Of a stretch of DNA of 64,000 bases, positions 10,658 to 21,023 are shown piece by piece. A program made the position numbers and the translations under genes. The stretch comes from Apiosordaria backusii (Eukaryota > Ascomycota > Sordariomycetes > Sordariales > Lasiosphaeriaceae), in the NCBI GenBank assembly GCA_030549205.1, contig JAUKTV010000012.1, positions 558,001-622,000 of the forward strand, given 5' to 3'. Within the stretch, counting starts at the first letter, position 1. Each line of letters begins with the position of its first letter. Below the pieces are notes generated by a model. It ran no database searches. It was given only the letters and a program-made list of their open reading frames with translations, and was not told the origin of the DNA.

Positions 10658-12227
10658 ATGATGTATCCTACCACGCTCCTCTCGAGTTTGCTCCTCCTCG
10701 GCGGCGTGTCTGCCTTGGAGTTGGAGTCCAGGCAGGCCTCGACAATCACGGTAGATCTGTCGCGCACGTTCCAGACGATGGATGGCTTCGGTACCTCGGA
10801 AGCGTTCCAACGAGCCGTGACGATGAAGCGCTTGCCGGAAGACCAACAGCGAAAGTTCCTAGATCTGATGTTTTCGACCACCAAAGGAGCAGGCTTGAGC
10901 ATTGTCCGAAACGGTATCGGCTCTAGCGTGGACATGAGAGACGACTGGATGGTGTCCATTCAACCACGAAACCCAGGTGGACCCAACGCGGCGCCGAACT
11001 ACGTCTGGGATGGAAGCGACAATGGTCAAGTCTGGGTATCCCAGGAGGCTGTGAAGACCTATGGAGTGAAGACAATCTATGCCAATGCCTGGAGCGCGCC
11101 GGGATACATGAAGACGAACAATAATGATGCCAATGGTGGCAGTCTTTGCGGCGTCTCGGGGGCGAGCTGTAGCAGCGGCGACTGGAAACAGGCATTTGCT
11201 AATTACCTGGTCCAGTACATCAAGTTTTATGCACAGGAAGGTGTCGAGGTTACCCATCTGGGGTTTTTGAACGAGCCTGACTATACGTAAGTTCTCAGAC
11301 CATCAAAATGAGAGGAACAGTTACTGACGCGGCACATCGTAGAACGAGCTATGCATCCATGAGAAGCTCGGGCACTCAGGCGCAAGATTTCATCAGAGTT
11401 TTGAGGCCAACACTTGACCGAAACAACCTGACCCATGTCATCATTAACTGCTGCGACACCATGGGCTGGTCGGCCATGAACGGGATGCTGAACCAGATGA
11501 GATCTGTCGAGGGTTCCTTGGGCGTTGTTACCGGGCACGCGTATACATCTGGCCCTTCTTCCCCTCTGTCGACCCGTCATAAGGTATGGATTGCCACATC
11601 GTGCTGGGTGTACACTGAGACTAACGCCAAGTTTAGACCTGGATGACGGAAGCGGCGGATAACAACGGTGCTTGGACAAGCTCTTGGTATTCTAATGGTG
11701 GTGCCGGCGAGGGGTTGACATGGGCTAACAACATCCACGGCGCTGTCGTCAACGGCAATGTGTCAGCCTATCTGTACTGGATTGGAGGACAGGACCGCCC
11801 AAGCAACACCAACAGCAAGATGATCCGTGTCGTGAACAAACAGGTAGAACCGTCCAAGAGGCTGTGGGCTTTCGCCAACTGGAGCAGATTCGTGCGACCA
11901 GGCGCTGTTCGGGTTTCCACGTCGGGTGCGCCTTCGAATGTGAGGACGACGGCCTTCATGAATGTCGACGGTACGATTGCTGTGCAGGTCATCAACAACA
12001 ACAGCGGGAGCGCGAGGACGATCAGCGTCAATATCGGGACGGCGGGAGCAGGGAGCTCATTTGTAGCAGCTGCGGATGGAGTCGCGGCTTGGGTAACGGA
12101 TGGTAGCAAAGATTGCGATCAGATCGTGGCGACGTTGGACGCGTCGGGGAGGACATTGTCGGCGAGTGTGCCGCCACGAAGCATGGTCAGCTTTGTGCTT
12201 CGCCCTGCCAGTGGTGCAAAGAAGTAG
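10658..12227 (+). CDS. GH30 subfamily 7 xylanase-type glycosidase
   Basis: Exons 10658-11286, 11343-11583 and 11637-12227 (introns of 56 and 53 nt) give 486 aa. The signal peptide ends near VSALE, and ESRQ suggests a short propeptide. The barrel carries the GH30 hallmarks MDGFGTSEAFQRA (~41-53), AGLSIVRNGIGS, NAWSAPGYMKTN and GFLNEPDY with the acid/base at Glu206. The nucleophile is in TWMTEAA at Glu295. A beta-sandwich side domain follows. The sequence pattern matches fungal GH30_7, whose members include glucuronoxylanase, xylobiohydrolase and exo-xylanase activities. The exact activity depends on loop residues I cannot judge. The first of two consecutive Met codons is used. Confidence 0.92.
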
Positions 12228-12420
12228 AACGGGCCTGTGTTGCTCGCCAGTTTGAACAAAGTTTTGGAGAATAGTTTCAATGTCTAACACGTGGAATTTC
12301 CTTAGTTGATGGTAGTATCGTTCCTTCCAAATATTGATGACATCGTTGGACCATGACCCCGCTTGACCACATTTCAGAAGTATTCTCCCCATTTTCCAAA
12401 CACGCAACAATTCATCGCCA

Positions 12421-13020
12421 TGACTTCCACGTCAGATCTATCGGACTTTTACGCAGCTGAAGCTCGGTCCCGACGGCATACCGCTCGAGGTCGACACTGG
12501 TCGAAGGATGTCCGTGAAACCCAAGACGACCCTGTCACAAACAAGCTTTCTGGCCTCCAAGACATTGATCTGCCGCCGCAAGCCAAGACGAAGATCGTGA
12601 GATGTGGCCCGGTCACCGGCCCTGTGCCTCCTCGCCAGTAACTCGCGGCCCAGCAGAAACACAAGATCCCGCGGGGTGGATCTGACAAGCTCAGCATCAC
12701 CACGACGCACCCCGCTGGCGCAGCAGGCACAACACCCGCCCCCTGTCTACCATACTCCCCGGGTCGACTCCATGGGCCCTATGTGCCACAGTCTCGATCT
12801 TTCGATCTGAAATCCGGCAGCTAGGAACGCTATGTCCGCCAAACATGCCCCCATCCGGTCGGCAATATGCAGCCTTCATACGTTCATCACTTCAAGATAT
12901 CCAGCACATCTTCTCGCTTCATGCCCCAGACGCGACGCCGGCTGAATCCTCCCTTCGTCACCCAAGCCCGATATCCAGTCCAGTGGCTTGCCATTGCTAC
13001 CAGTAACTTGGGATGATCCA
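12421..13020 (+). pseudogene. Possible decayed coding region, unknown family
   Basis: An ATG-started frame of 73 codons (MTSTSDLSDFYAAEAR...) ends at a TAA. The same frame stays protein-like for a further ~60 codons to a TAG, then for another ~60. Both stops could come from CAA/CAG by C-to-T change, as RIP produces. The alternatives are a genuine short gene or chance. No family is recognised. Confidence 0.25.
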
Positions 13021-13144
13021 GCTTTTCAACCCAGATTGATGATCACCCCCTTCCAACACCGGCCACCATGGGGAAACGTAACACATCGCATCCTCCCGCC
13101 ATGCAATCTCGATCTCAATCCGAGGTCTACATCAAGACCTGAGA

Positions 13145-13150
13145 TATAAA
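13145..13150 (+). promoter_or_regulatory. TATAAA box upstream of the Gly-Ala protein gene
   Basis: TATAAA in GAGATATAAATG lies 217 nt before the ATG, followed by a CT-rich leader. This is a plausible core promoter element. Confidence 0.4.
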
Positions 13151-13366
13151 TGACAGCCTCGTACAAGACATTCCCGTCTTTTTGTTTCCTCTTCAGGATA
13201 CTCAGGTAGCATCTTCACTTCTAGTCTCTCCTTCAGACCCATCTTTGGATATCCATTCCTTATTCGGCTGTGCCGTTGTTCTTTCATTATATCTATTCAT
13301 TCACCTTCTGTTCGCTCCTTTGATTTTCTCTCCAGGAAAACACCTCGCCACTCCTTATCTACCAAA

Positions 13367-15044
13367 ATGCACGCCCCCTCTCTCGTTCAAGCCCTCGCCG
13401 GCGGGCTCCTTGCCGCAACCTCCGTCGCCGGGTTCACTGGGGTTGACACCCGGGCCATGACCCTCCGCTATGCAGTAAGTCCTTCCCCTCCCCTTACCTC
13501 ATCATAGCCATACTAACCCCCAACCACAGGGAGCCCTAGTAGCAGGAGCCGCCATCCCAGCCGTCCTCGCCGTTCCCGCTCCCCAATACGCGCGAGTTGC
13601 TGCAGCACGGTCTCCTCGCGGCGGCGTTGGCAAAGCCACAGTCACCCGTAGCACACAAAAGCGGAACCAAAAGAACCAAAAGGGGAGCCAGCCCGCCCGT
13701 ATCAAAGCCCGTGGGGGCAAGGGGAAGGGTGACGATGCTGGCAATGGCAATGATAACAACGACGATAACGATAACGATAATAACGGGGTGGAAGGGAAGG
13801 GCAAAGGCAAGGGGAAGAATAATGATGTCGATGGTGATGATCTTGATGATGATGATAGACAAGGGAAGGGGAAGGGTAAGGGGAATGGGGGTGCTGTTGT
13901 TATTATGCTGGGAGGAGGTGGTGGTGGTAATGGTGGTGGCCAGGGAGCTGGTGCTGGGGCTAGGGCAGACGCCGGAGCCAACGCTGGGGCTGGTGCCGGA
14001 GCCAACGCTGGGGCTGGTGCCGGTGCTGATGCTGGGGCTGGTGCCGGTGCTGATGCCGGTGCCGGTGCTGATGCCGGTGCCGGTGCTGATGCCGGTGCTG
14101 GCGCTGGAGCTGGAGCGGGAGCTGGAGCTGGAGCGGGAGCTGGAGCTGGAGCGGGAGCTGATGCAGGAGCTGGTGCCGGGGTTGGAGTTGGAGGAGCTGC
14201 TAACAACGGCACTGCTCCCGCTCTAGGAGGTGCCGCAAACAACTCTACAGGTGATGCTGCGGCTGGAGCGGGTGCTGCCGCCGGAGATGCTAACCTGGGA
14301 GCTGGCGACGCTGCTGCCGGTGCAGATGCCGGTGCCGGAGCCGGGGCTGGGGCTAATGCTGGAGCTGAAGCCGGAGCCGGGGCTGGTGCCAATGCTGGGG
14401 GAGCTGGTGCCAATGCTGGAGCTGGTGCTAATGCTGGAGTTGGTGCTAATGCTGGAGCTGGTGCTAATACTGGAGCTGGAGCTGGCGCTGGGGCGGGTGC
14501 CGGAATTGGTTCCGGAGCCGCTGGTGGTGCCGGATCTGGTGGCGGAGCAGCTCCTGAAGGTGGTTCCGGAGCTGCTGCTGGGGCCGGGGCAGACGCTGGG
14601 GCCGGGGCTGGAGCTGATGCTGGTGCAGGGGCCGGAGCTGGGGCCGGGGCTGGAGCGGGTGCTGGGGGAAATGCCGGAGCTAATGCTGGAGCTGGTGCAG
14701 GCGCTGGAGCTGGTGCCGGTGCAGGCGCAGGAGCTGGTGCTGATGCCGGTGCAGGAGCTGGCGCAGGGGCTGATGCTGGTGCAGGAGCTGGCGCAGGTGC
14801 TGACGCCGGAGCAGGTGCAGGAGCTGATGCCGGAGCAGGTGCAGGAGCTCAGGCTGGTGCTGAAGCTGGAGCTGATGCTGGTGCGGGAGGTGATGCGGGA
14901 GCTGTCATCCCTCCTCCCAACAACGGGACCCTTGCTGCCAACGGCACTCTTGCCAGCAACGAGACAGCGAACGCTCCCGAAGCTTCGGCCCCGGCTCGCA
15001 AGCGTGGAGTTGCCGTTGCTGACCTTACTGCGCACATGGAGTAG
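13367..15044 (+). CDS. Secreted Gly-Ala repeat (silk-like) protein
   Basis: Exons 13367-13474 and 13530-15044 (55-nt intron, TACTAAC branch point) give 540 aa. The N-terminus MHAPSLVQALAGGLLAATSV is a likely signal peptide. A second hydrophobic Ala/Val stretch follows, then a basic region with GKGKGK and Asp/Asn runs. From about residue 175 to 495 the protein is almost pure alternating Gly-Ala with Asp, Asn or Glu at intervals (GAGADAGAGA type). The C-terminus has three N-glycosylation sequons and a dibasic ARKRG. Alternating Gly-Ala resembles the crystalline motif of silk fibroin and favours stacked beta sheet, so a structural cell-surface or aerial-structure role is plausible but inferred. 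The GC-rich repeat leaves all six frames open, which explains the many overlapping frames here. Confidence 0.75.
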
Positions 15045-15928
15045 ACGGCTGCAGCTCATACTCGGTTCAACACCTACCCAGTTCTGGATTGGGCATTTCA
15101 AGGTTGACCAAGTTCTAATATTACAAGCTAGACATAGAACACGACTTATAGACATGTAAATATCGCACTTTCAACGTTTAACAATGTGTTAGATGCCTTC
15201 TCGGGCATTCCTTTAGCTAAACTTGTGACGCATCTCGACCTACCTTTTCGATCCAACAAATCTTCATTAGGTACCTTGGGTATCCTGATGAGACAAGTCC
15301 CCAACATAATTATCACCCTAAGATCCATGTGTTCAAGTATACAAACGCCCAATCTGTGATCCCCCAGCATTATCTCGCAAAGCCCCCACAACCCAAACCG
15401 AGCGACCACAACCTCCACATTTCCTGCAACCAAACATGCAACCCCCTCTAAAACCCAGAAAACAGGATTTTTCTCGTCCAGAGTGTAGTGATGGTGGTGT
15501 GGTCGAACAAGATGGCGACCAAGCTGGTCCGAAGGCCATGCCGCAAACCCGCGTTTGCTACCACCCTGAAACTGCAAACCTTGGATCTTGGTTCTTCAAC
15601 CATTGCTCAAGCTTTGCATTTGCCTCTGCAAATGCCATGCACTCTCTTTTTCGTACCTTTCTCTGAATCTTTGGTAGCAATTGGAATGCTCAAGACTTTT
15701 GAGGCTTGAAGCTCAGGTCTCTTGGAAAGGCTCGAGTTTGGAGTGTGAGGACACACAGCGCATTTTCAGGAGTAAAAAGCCACTTCCAAACAGTTAAAAA
15801 ATAAAATAAAAAGCATATTCCTCCACGAACTGGAACTGATGAAGTTGCTGCAAAAGCTTAACCTCCAAAAAAATTCATGATGGAAAAAATGCAAAAGGGA
15901 GGAAATAGGAAAAAAGCAAAAGGGAATT
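15045..15928. other. Intergenic between Gly-Ala gene and tRNA-Gly
   Basis: No gene recognised. It contains the 3' flank of the Gly-Ala gene and an AT-rich, A-tract-containing stretch from ~15780 to 15925. On the minus strand that stretch supplies T-runs just downstream of the tRNA (TTTTTT at ~15910-15915) that would terminate RNA polymerase III. Confidence 0.6.
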
Positions 15929-15999
15929 GCGGCCATCGGGAATCGAACCCGACTCTAATGCTTGGAAGGCATTAATGCTAACCACTACACCATGGCCGC
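15929..15999 (-). tRNA. tRNA-Gly (anticodon TCC)
   Basis: Read on the minus strand the 71-nt sequence folds as a cloverleaf. The acceptor stem is GCGGCCA/TGGCCGC, the D-arm holds an A-box (TGGTGTAGTGG), and the anticodon stem ATGC/GCAT carries the loop CTTCCAA with anticodon TCC. The T-arm contains GGTTCGATTCC (B-box). There is no intron. T-runs for polymerase III termination lie just downstream. Confidence 0.97.
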
Positions 16000-17241
16000 C
16001 CCGACTTTGTGTGTTTACTTGGGTCAGTGGTAGCGCCTAACTGGGGCGCCTGGGCTTGGCGAACCTGCAATGGTGAATACGGTCTCCAAACCCCCCAAAA
16101 AAAGAGAGTTACCAACACATGTCACATGTCAGATTTGTCAATATATCAAATTCAAGATAGATGATTTCATGCGTAACAGACTTCACACAGAGTTTGCAAT
16201 GATGGCATTTCAAGAGTTCAAGTTCGTGTATTCATCCCTGTATGCCCCTGTCCCAATCTCTATCCTTTCTCCCTATCCTTTGCCTTCCATCGGCTTTCAT
16301 TGCCAAACATACCAAAACTCCCAAAGAAAAACGCCTTAAATGCATCCCACCCGTCCCTGATTCAATGCGTATGCTATGCTCTTGAATGACGGCAATGACA
16401 GAAAGTTGAAAAGCGAGTGACCTGCTGAAAAAGAAAAGGAATGTGCGAAACCCAACTGTGAGAAGAGTGAGTGAGTGGAGAAATCTCAGGCAAGTAAGTA
16501 GTCAGTGAAACAACCGGGGACAAACGCTGAAGAAGAGGAAAATAAAAGAAAGACTTGAAATAAAAGGTTTGATGAATGAATGAAAGAGGAAACTGAAACG
16601 ACAACGAGAGAAACCTAAACTGAGTACGGTAAACGAAAGACTTGAAAGGTAAAAGAAAAGCAAGAGACAGGTATTATAAGTGTTCCTAATGGCAGAAATC
16701 TCCTGCGGTATAAATGAGTGATCTGCGGGTATGTCTGAGAAAGAGTGAGTGAATGTGTAGGTTGCTATGAATGAGTGTCTTTGCTGGAAGTAGCGTGTGC
16801 CATGATTAATACTGGGTATTGTTTGGGCAAAGGGGAGCGCCTCTGAGAGTGCCGAATGAATGGTCTGACTACTCAAAAGTCGTAAGTGAGTGCGGTCGTA
16901 TGGAATGCAAGGAGAGTCGTGGATTATATCAAGTAAGTGGTGTGTCTCGAATGAGCGTCGGCAGCGAACTGCTAATGATTAAATGTTGTAAAAGCGTTGT
17001 CCCCGGATAGAGTTCGATGGTGCATGGTTGAGTGAGTCGGCGTGTAATGAATGGATGACAAAGTCAAGCGCGGATGTATGCTGAAAGATTGCCGCCGGTG
17101 ATGGTGAAAAGACCGAAAAAATGAATGACTCCAGTAATGCTGCAGGCCCCTCCAAAAGTCATGTTTGGCCTGATCCAAAAAGTAAAAAAACACCAATGAT
17201 AAAGGGCAGAAGAAACACAACATCAAGGCGTCGTTCCGCGT
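16000..17241. other. Intergenic, purine-rich plus strand with GAGTGA/GAATGA repeats
   Basis: Upstream of tRNA-Gly and downstream of the small secreted protein gene. From ~16370 to 17100 the plus strand is purine-rich, with scattered GAGTGAGTG and GAATGAATGA motifs. Part is presumably the 3' UTR of the leftward gene. No coding sequence recognised. Confidence 0.5.
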
Positions 17242-17721
17242 TTACTTGCCGGCATTGCCAACGCTGCCAGCTCCAATCTGCCCAGTCTGCTGAAGCTTCA
17301 CCAGATTGGGTGCAGCAACGCCTGGGCAACCCGATCCCTTCGGACCATTCAAGCTCTGCAAGACTTGGATCATGGCAGTACCGCGCCTCTTCTGTGTCTC
17401 GATCGAAGTGTCGGAGGCGTCGTTGAACTCGGTAAGCGAGATGGGGATAGGCACACTGGGGTCTGGGAAGAAGCCCTGGCTGAGACCTTGGGAGAGCTTG
17501 CCGAGGAAGTCTGGGTCGTTCGGGGCCGGAGGGCAGTCGCAGGGAATGGGCTTCTGGTTGGCACCGGCGCAGCTTCCGACTTGAATGGTGTCCCGGCCAT
17601 CGCCGGCCTTGACTCCGAAGTCTTGAGGGATGACAGCCGGGTTGACACCGCCTTGGCGGGGGATATGCACCATGGCGGAGGCCGAGGCGGCGAGGAGAGA
17701 GAGGACAAAGGTGGTCTGCAT
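17242..17721 (-). CDS. Small secreted protein, four cysteines, unknown function
   Basis: Single exon, 159 aa. A clear signal peptide (MQTTFVLSLLAASASA) is followed by PRQGG and a mature region rich in Gly, Pro and Gln. Four cysteines (51, 61, 63, 132) could form two disulfides; the first three sit in GSCAGANQKPIPCDCPP. A dibasic ETQKRRG lies at ~108-114. The overall look is a conserved fungal small secreted protein without enzymatic domain. I do not recognise a characterised family; effector, surface or proprotein roles are possible. The 5' flank has a TACATATA-like element about 210 nt upstream. Confidence 0.75.
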   Translation of the reverse strand: MQTTFVLSLLAASASAMVHIPRQGGVNPAVIPQDFGVKAGDGRDTIQVGSCAGANQKPIPCDCPPAPNDPDFLGKLSQGLSQGFFPDPSVPIPISLTEFNDASDTSIETQKRRGTAMIQVLQSLNGPKGSGCPGVAAPNLVKLQQTGQIGAGSVGNAGK

Positions 17722-18709
17722 TTTGAAAGAAGTGATTGAGCGGTTGTCGTTGAGACTGTTTGTAAAATTGGTTATGATGAGAAGGGAATGGCAAGGGTCC
17801 GGCCCAAGAATCAGAAAATGATAGTGAATGAAAGGAAAGACTGTGACCCGAAGATCTGGTGTAGAGAATGAGTAATGAGTGCTGGATGCTGATGTGAGAG
17901 AGTTTGGATTTGAGACGGGACGACCTCCGATATATGTAGCGATCCGAAGTCAAGCTCCGAATGTGTATTGACTAGGTGTGATGTCCCGCGATCCGGGGCG
18001 TGATGGCCGGCCATGGGCGGGCGTGGCAAACGAAACGGTACATCGCATCCTGTCCTGGTTTTCGTTCCTCGAAGAGGGTGAGTCGATTGGGCCAGACGAC
18101 CTTGAAGGGGTGCAAAGGGTGTATGTGGTGGAATCATGGCTGCCGACGCTGGGCGGCTATCGGGAAGACCGGCGATTGCAACAGAAGGAAGTGTGGAAGC
18201 GTTGAGCCTGATCAGAATACCACTCTCGAACGGTTTGCGGCCCCCTGCAGCGGCGTGGAACGCGGGCAGCCAAGAAGTCGGCTCCATGCAGGCCGCAACC
18301 GTCGTGGCCGCCCTCATTCAAGTCTTTGGATTGGCTGTCGCCTGTGCCCTCTGCAGCGGCCGGTGTGGGTGGCCAAGCCCGGGGCCGATGCCGCGACACC
18401 AATTCCCGGGTATCCACTCGGTCCCGGCACTGGTTGATGAAACGATCGAAAGAACGGTGCATGAAACATTGGGGAAAGGTTTGTTCAAGCAAAAGCAAGA
18501 CTAGGAGACGATTGGTGAAAGAATCAAGAATAGCGCAAATTACCGGCACTTGCCAGAACAGTTGGGAATGTGTGAGCAATACCGCCGATACCCCAGGCTC
18601 AGATTTTGATATCATCATCGATGCCATGCAGTCAAAGACTGTGCGAGCTCAGATTCTAGTGTCATCACTGCTCGCTGCTCACGCTCTTATTTCCCTACAA
18701 TTGCTGTAG

Positions 18710-19290
18710 GTCGCTTGCTTTTCAAGGCGGCAAGCTCTCGGTTGGATGCTTGCCTTTCAAGGCGACAAGCCATCAGTTGGTAAAGAGACGACGACGGCGA
18801 TCAAAGATCTCTTGGTTCGTAACGGTTGCCATGCAAGATGACGACGGCGGTCAACATCTCTCCGATACGGTGGTGTACCCAAGCCCTTTGCTTATCCAAC
18901 GCTTTATTTCGGAAAGAAAGATTGAAGAAAAAGTAGCAAGGAGGGCGTGGGGGTTTTATACCTGCAAATTTCGCTCTGCCGGCTTGCAAACTTTGGACAT
19001 CACCCAAAGCCACGTAGCAGGCGGCTATCAGTTGGTAGTGGAGACGACGGCGGCGGCCAAAGTCTGTAGGTTTAGTTATGGTAACGCACCCATTGTTGCG
19101 CAGCGCTCACGACACTTGTTTAAAGTCAAGGTCAAAAAAGACTGGGGCGCAAAAGAACGCGAGAATTTATACTTGAAATGATGTCTGCACTGGCACCTGG
19201 CAAAGCTTCAGACTGTCACGTGTCGGTCGTGGTTGGCTCTTGCCCTTATTAGTGGCTGCTGGGTAATTCAATTCGTAACGACGGCCACCG
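18710..19290. repeat. Diverged direct repeats with GACGACGGCGG core
   Basis: TTTCAAGGCGGCAAG...GGTTGG recurs 43 bp later as TTTCAAGGCGACAAG...AGTTGG. The block CATCAGTTGGTAAAGAGACG (~18770) through TAACGGTTGCC recurs at ~19026 as TATCAGTTGGTAGTGGAGAC through TATGGTAACGC. A further GACGACGGCGGTCAA lies at ~18840. The pattern fits an old, mutated repeat array or nested duplications. Confidence 0.55.
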
Positions 19291-20217
19291 AAGTCCGGGG
19301 CGAGGGAAAATGTCGGTGCATGTCCACTGTCAAGGCCTATGAATGGAAGACCAGGACACGGAGACGGGACTCGCATCGCAAATTTAATCTACCAGGACAC
19401 CCGCCCGAAGGTCCAAGTGTCGTGAGCACTGGTTCTTTTGGGTACGCTACCATCATGGGAACGTCAAGGAGACGCAGTATGGCGACCACGTATCGATGGC
19501 CTCCGGGCGCAGTCTTGCGGCAGACAATCCATATTATGAATGAATGCCGTGAATCAATGTGATGAAGAAAAGAAGAAGAGAAGACTCAGGGAGGTGGAAG
19601 AGAGGAGGACATTATATACCTGGATCTGTAGGAACGTCGCCCACCCAGCATGACGACATGCTCTGAACTCGAGGGGGGAAGAGAAGGAAAGTGCTGGACG
19701 GAACATGTCGCCTTGAATGGTTTGATCGTACGAGATCTAGGGCTGACACCTCTAAAGAAGGCACCACACGGGCGGATCAAGCTGACGGTGCCTTCGGGAA
19801 GAAGCTGCGAGTGCTGTAATCGCCGAGATCAAGATGGCTGGTCAAGATGGCTTCAGCTCTGGAGAGTTCAGTTACTATTGACTACCTAGGTATGGACATG
19901 TGTAGACCTACTCAATGTGGACGTTGGATACCAGGTATCTGAGACTATGGAAGTGCGGTAAATCTATATCAACATGCAACTCCCAGCACCTTTGCACAAC
20001 ACCAAAACCCACATCATAATCCATCCAGATTGTCCAACATCCAACAAGACATCCGCTACTTCCCATGCAAATGCCTCCCATCATCATGCCCACCTGTCTT
20101 TTCAGCTTCCAATGCCCACCGAAAAGCAATGACGGAACCAGCTGAACACAATCGCACGATGAGCAGATTTCCACCCACCACTCAACCAACTCTAAACATT
20201 TAAAAGTAAGAACTCAC

Positions 20218-20289
20218 CTCAATTCCACCATCGATCAGACTTTGACACTCAGCGGCCGAGAGATCGACCCACCTTTGCAATTGCGCCAT
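20218..20289 (-). other. Isolated coding-like first exon, gene not resolved
   Basis: From the ATG at the right end, 24 codons (MAQLQRWVDLSAAECQSLID, then GGIE) end exactly at a consensus GTGAGT donor. The codon pattern looks genuine, but no continuing exon with a sensible frame is visible downstream. It could be the start of a truncated or decayed gene. Confidence 0.25.
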
Positions 20290-20787
20290 CGGCTTATTTG
20301 TCCCGAGGTGAACATCAAGGCGAGAGGTCAGGGGGGAGGAAGGCACGCTAGATACCCGACTCTCCCAGAGTACCTATAACAGGTGCTAGCAGTTGTGACA
20401 GACGCCAACCATGATTTACTGCAGTCTGACGTGCTTGAACCCAGAAAGATTGGGAGATATCGGCACAGAAAGCCACGCGAACTTGCAAGCCGAGAACCTT
20501 GCCATCAGGATCCAGATGGAAAGGGGTCTGCAAGTGCCGCACAAATGGGCTATCAAAGACCGGTTCGAGCCGTGGTCGCCTGATTACAACGCCATTGAAT
20601 CAGAAGGATAAAATGATATAAATTCCAGAGGCCATGCTCAGGGTGTTATTGGTACCAGAAAAATTGGGTGGGCTCAGGCTTCGTGAAGCTCAGGGGCTGA
20701 TTACGGGGACTCGCCCGGTGAGCCCTTTTCCACGCAGCATGTCGGCTTGGTTCCATCTTCTGTCGCAGCAACTCAACAAATCAACAA

Positions 20788-20861
20788 GGTTTCGTGGTGT
20801 AGTTGGTTATCACGTCAGTCTAACACACTGAAGGTCTCCAGTTCGAGCCTGGACGAAATCA
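20788..20861 (+). tRNA. tRNA-Val (anticodon AAC)
   Basis: A 74-nt cloverleaf including the discriminator A. The acceptor stem is GGTTTCG/CGAAATC, the A-box is TGGTGTAGTTGG, and the anticodon stem CAGT/ACTG has the loop CTAACAC (anticodon AAC). The T-arm is TCCAG-TTCGAGC-CTGGA. No intron. A TTTTT terminator follows at ~20873. Confidence 0.97.
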
Positions 20862-21023
20862 ATAGCCTATCATTTTTGCCAGTCTCCACACTTCACAACA
20901 GGGAGTAGCCCCTTCATGAAGTGAGCTTTGTACTGAGGTCACTATCCTGGCGTGTCAGGACAACAATATGTGACATGATGCAGAATTCATCGACATTCTT
21001 ATTTATCAGCTAGGGACCCTATC

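Larger units (their letters stand above)
12228..13366. other. Intergenic with a possible gene relic
   Basis: Between the GH30 stop and the Gly-Ala protein start. It contains a possible decayed coding region (annotated separately), a TATAAA box at ~13145 and a CT-rich leader before the downstream ATG. Confidence 0.5.
17722..20787. other. Gene-poor 3-kb stretch with decayed repeats
   Basis: Promoter of the small secreted protein gene on the left, tRNA-Val on the right. Between them lie diverged direct repeats (18715-19290) and a short isolated coding-like exon on the minus strand (20218-20289). A 66-codon plus-strand frame at 20411-20611 also looks faintly protein-like. No intact gene can be built. 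Confidence 0.5.

Noticed and set aside
13502..15159. Several 200-310 codon frames on both strands over the Gly-Ala gene
   Set aside because: GGxGCx repeats contain no stop in any frame. Only the chosen frame has a signal peptide, a good intron and a sensible C-terminus.
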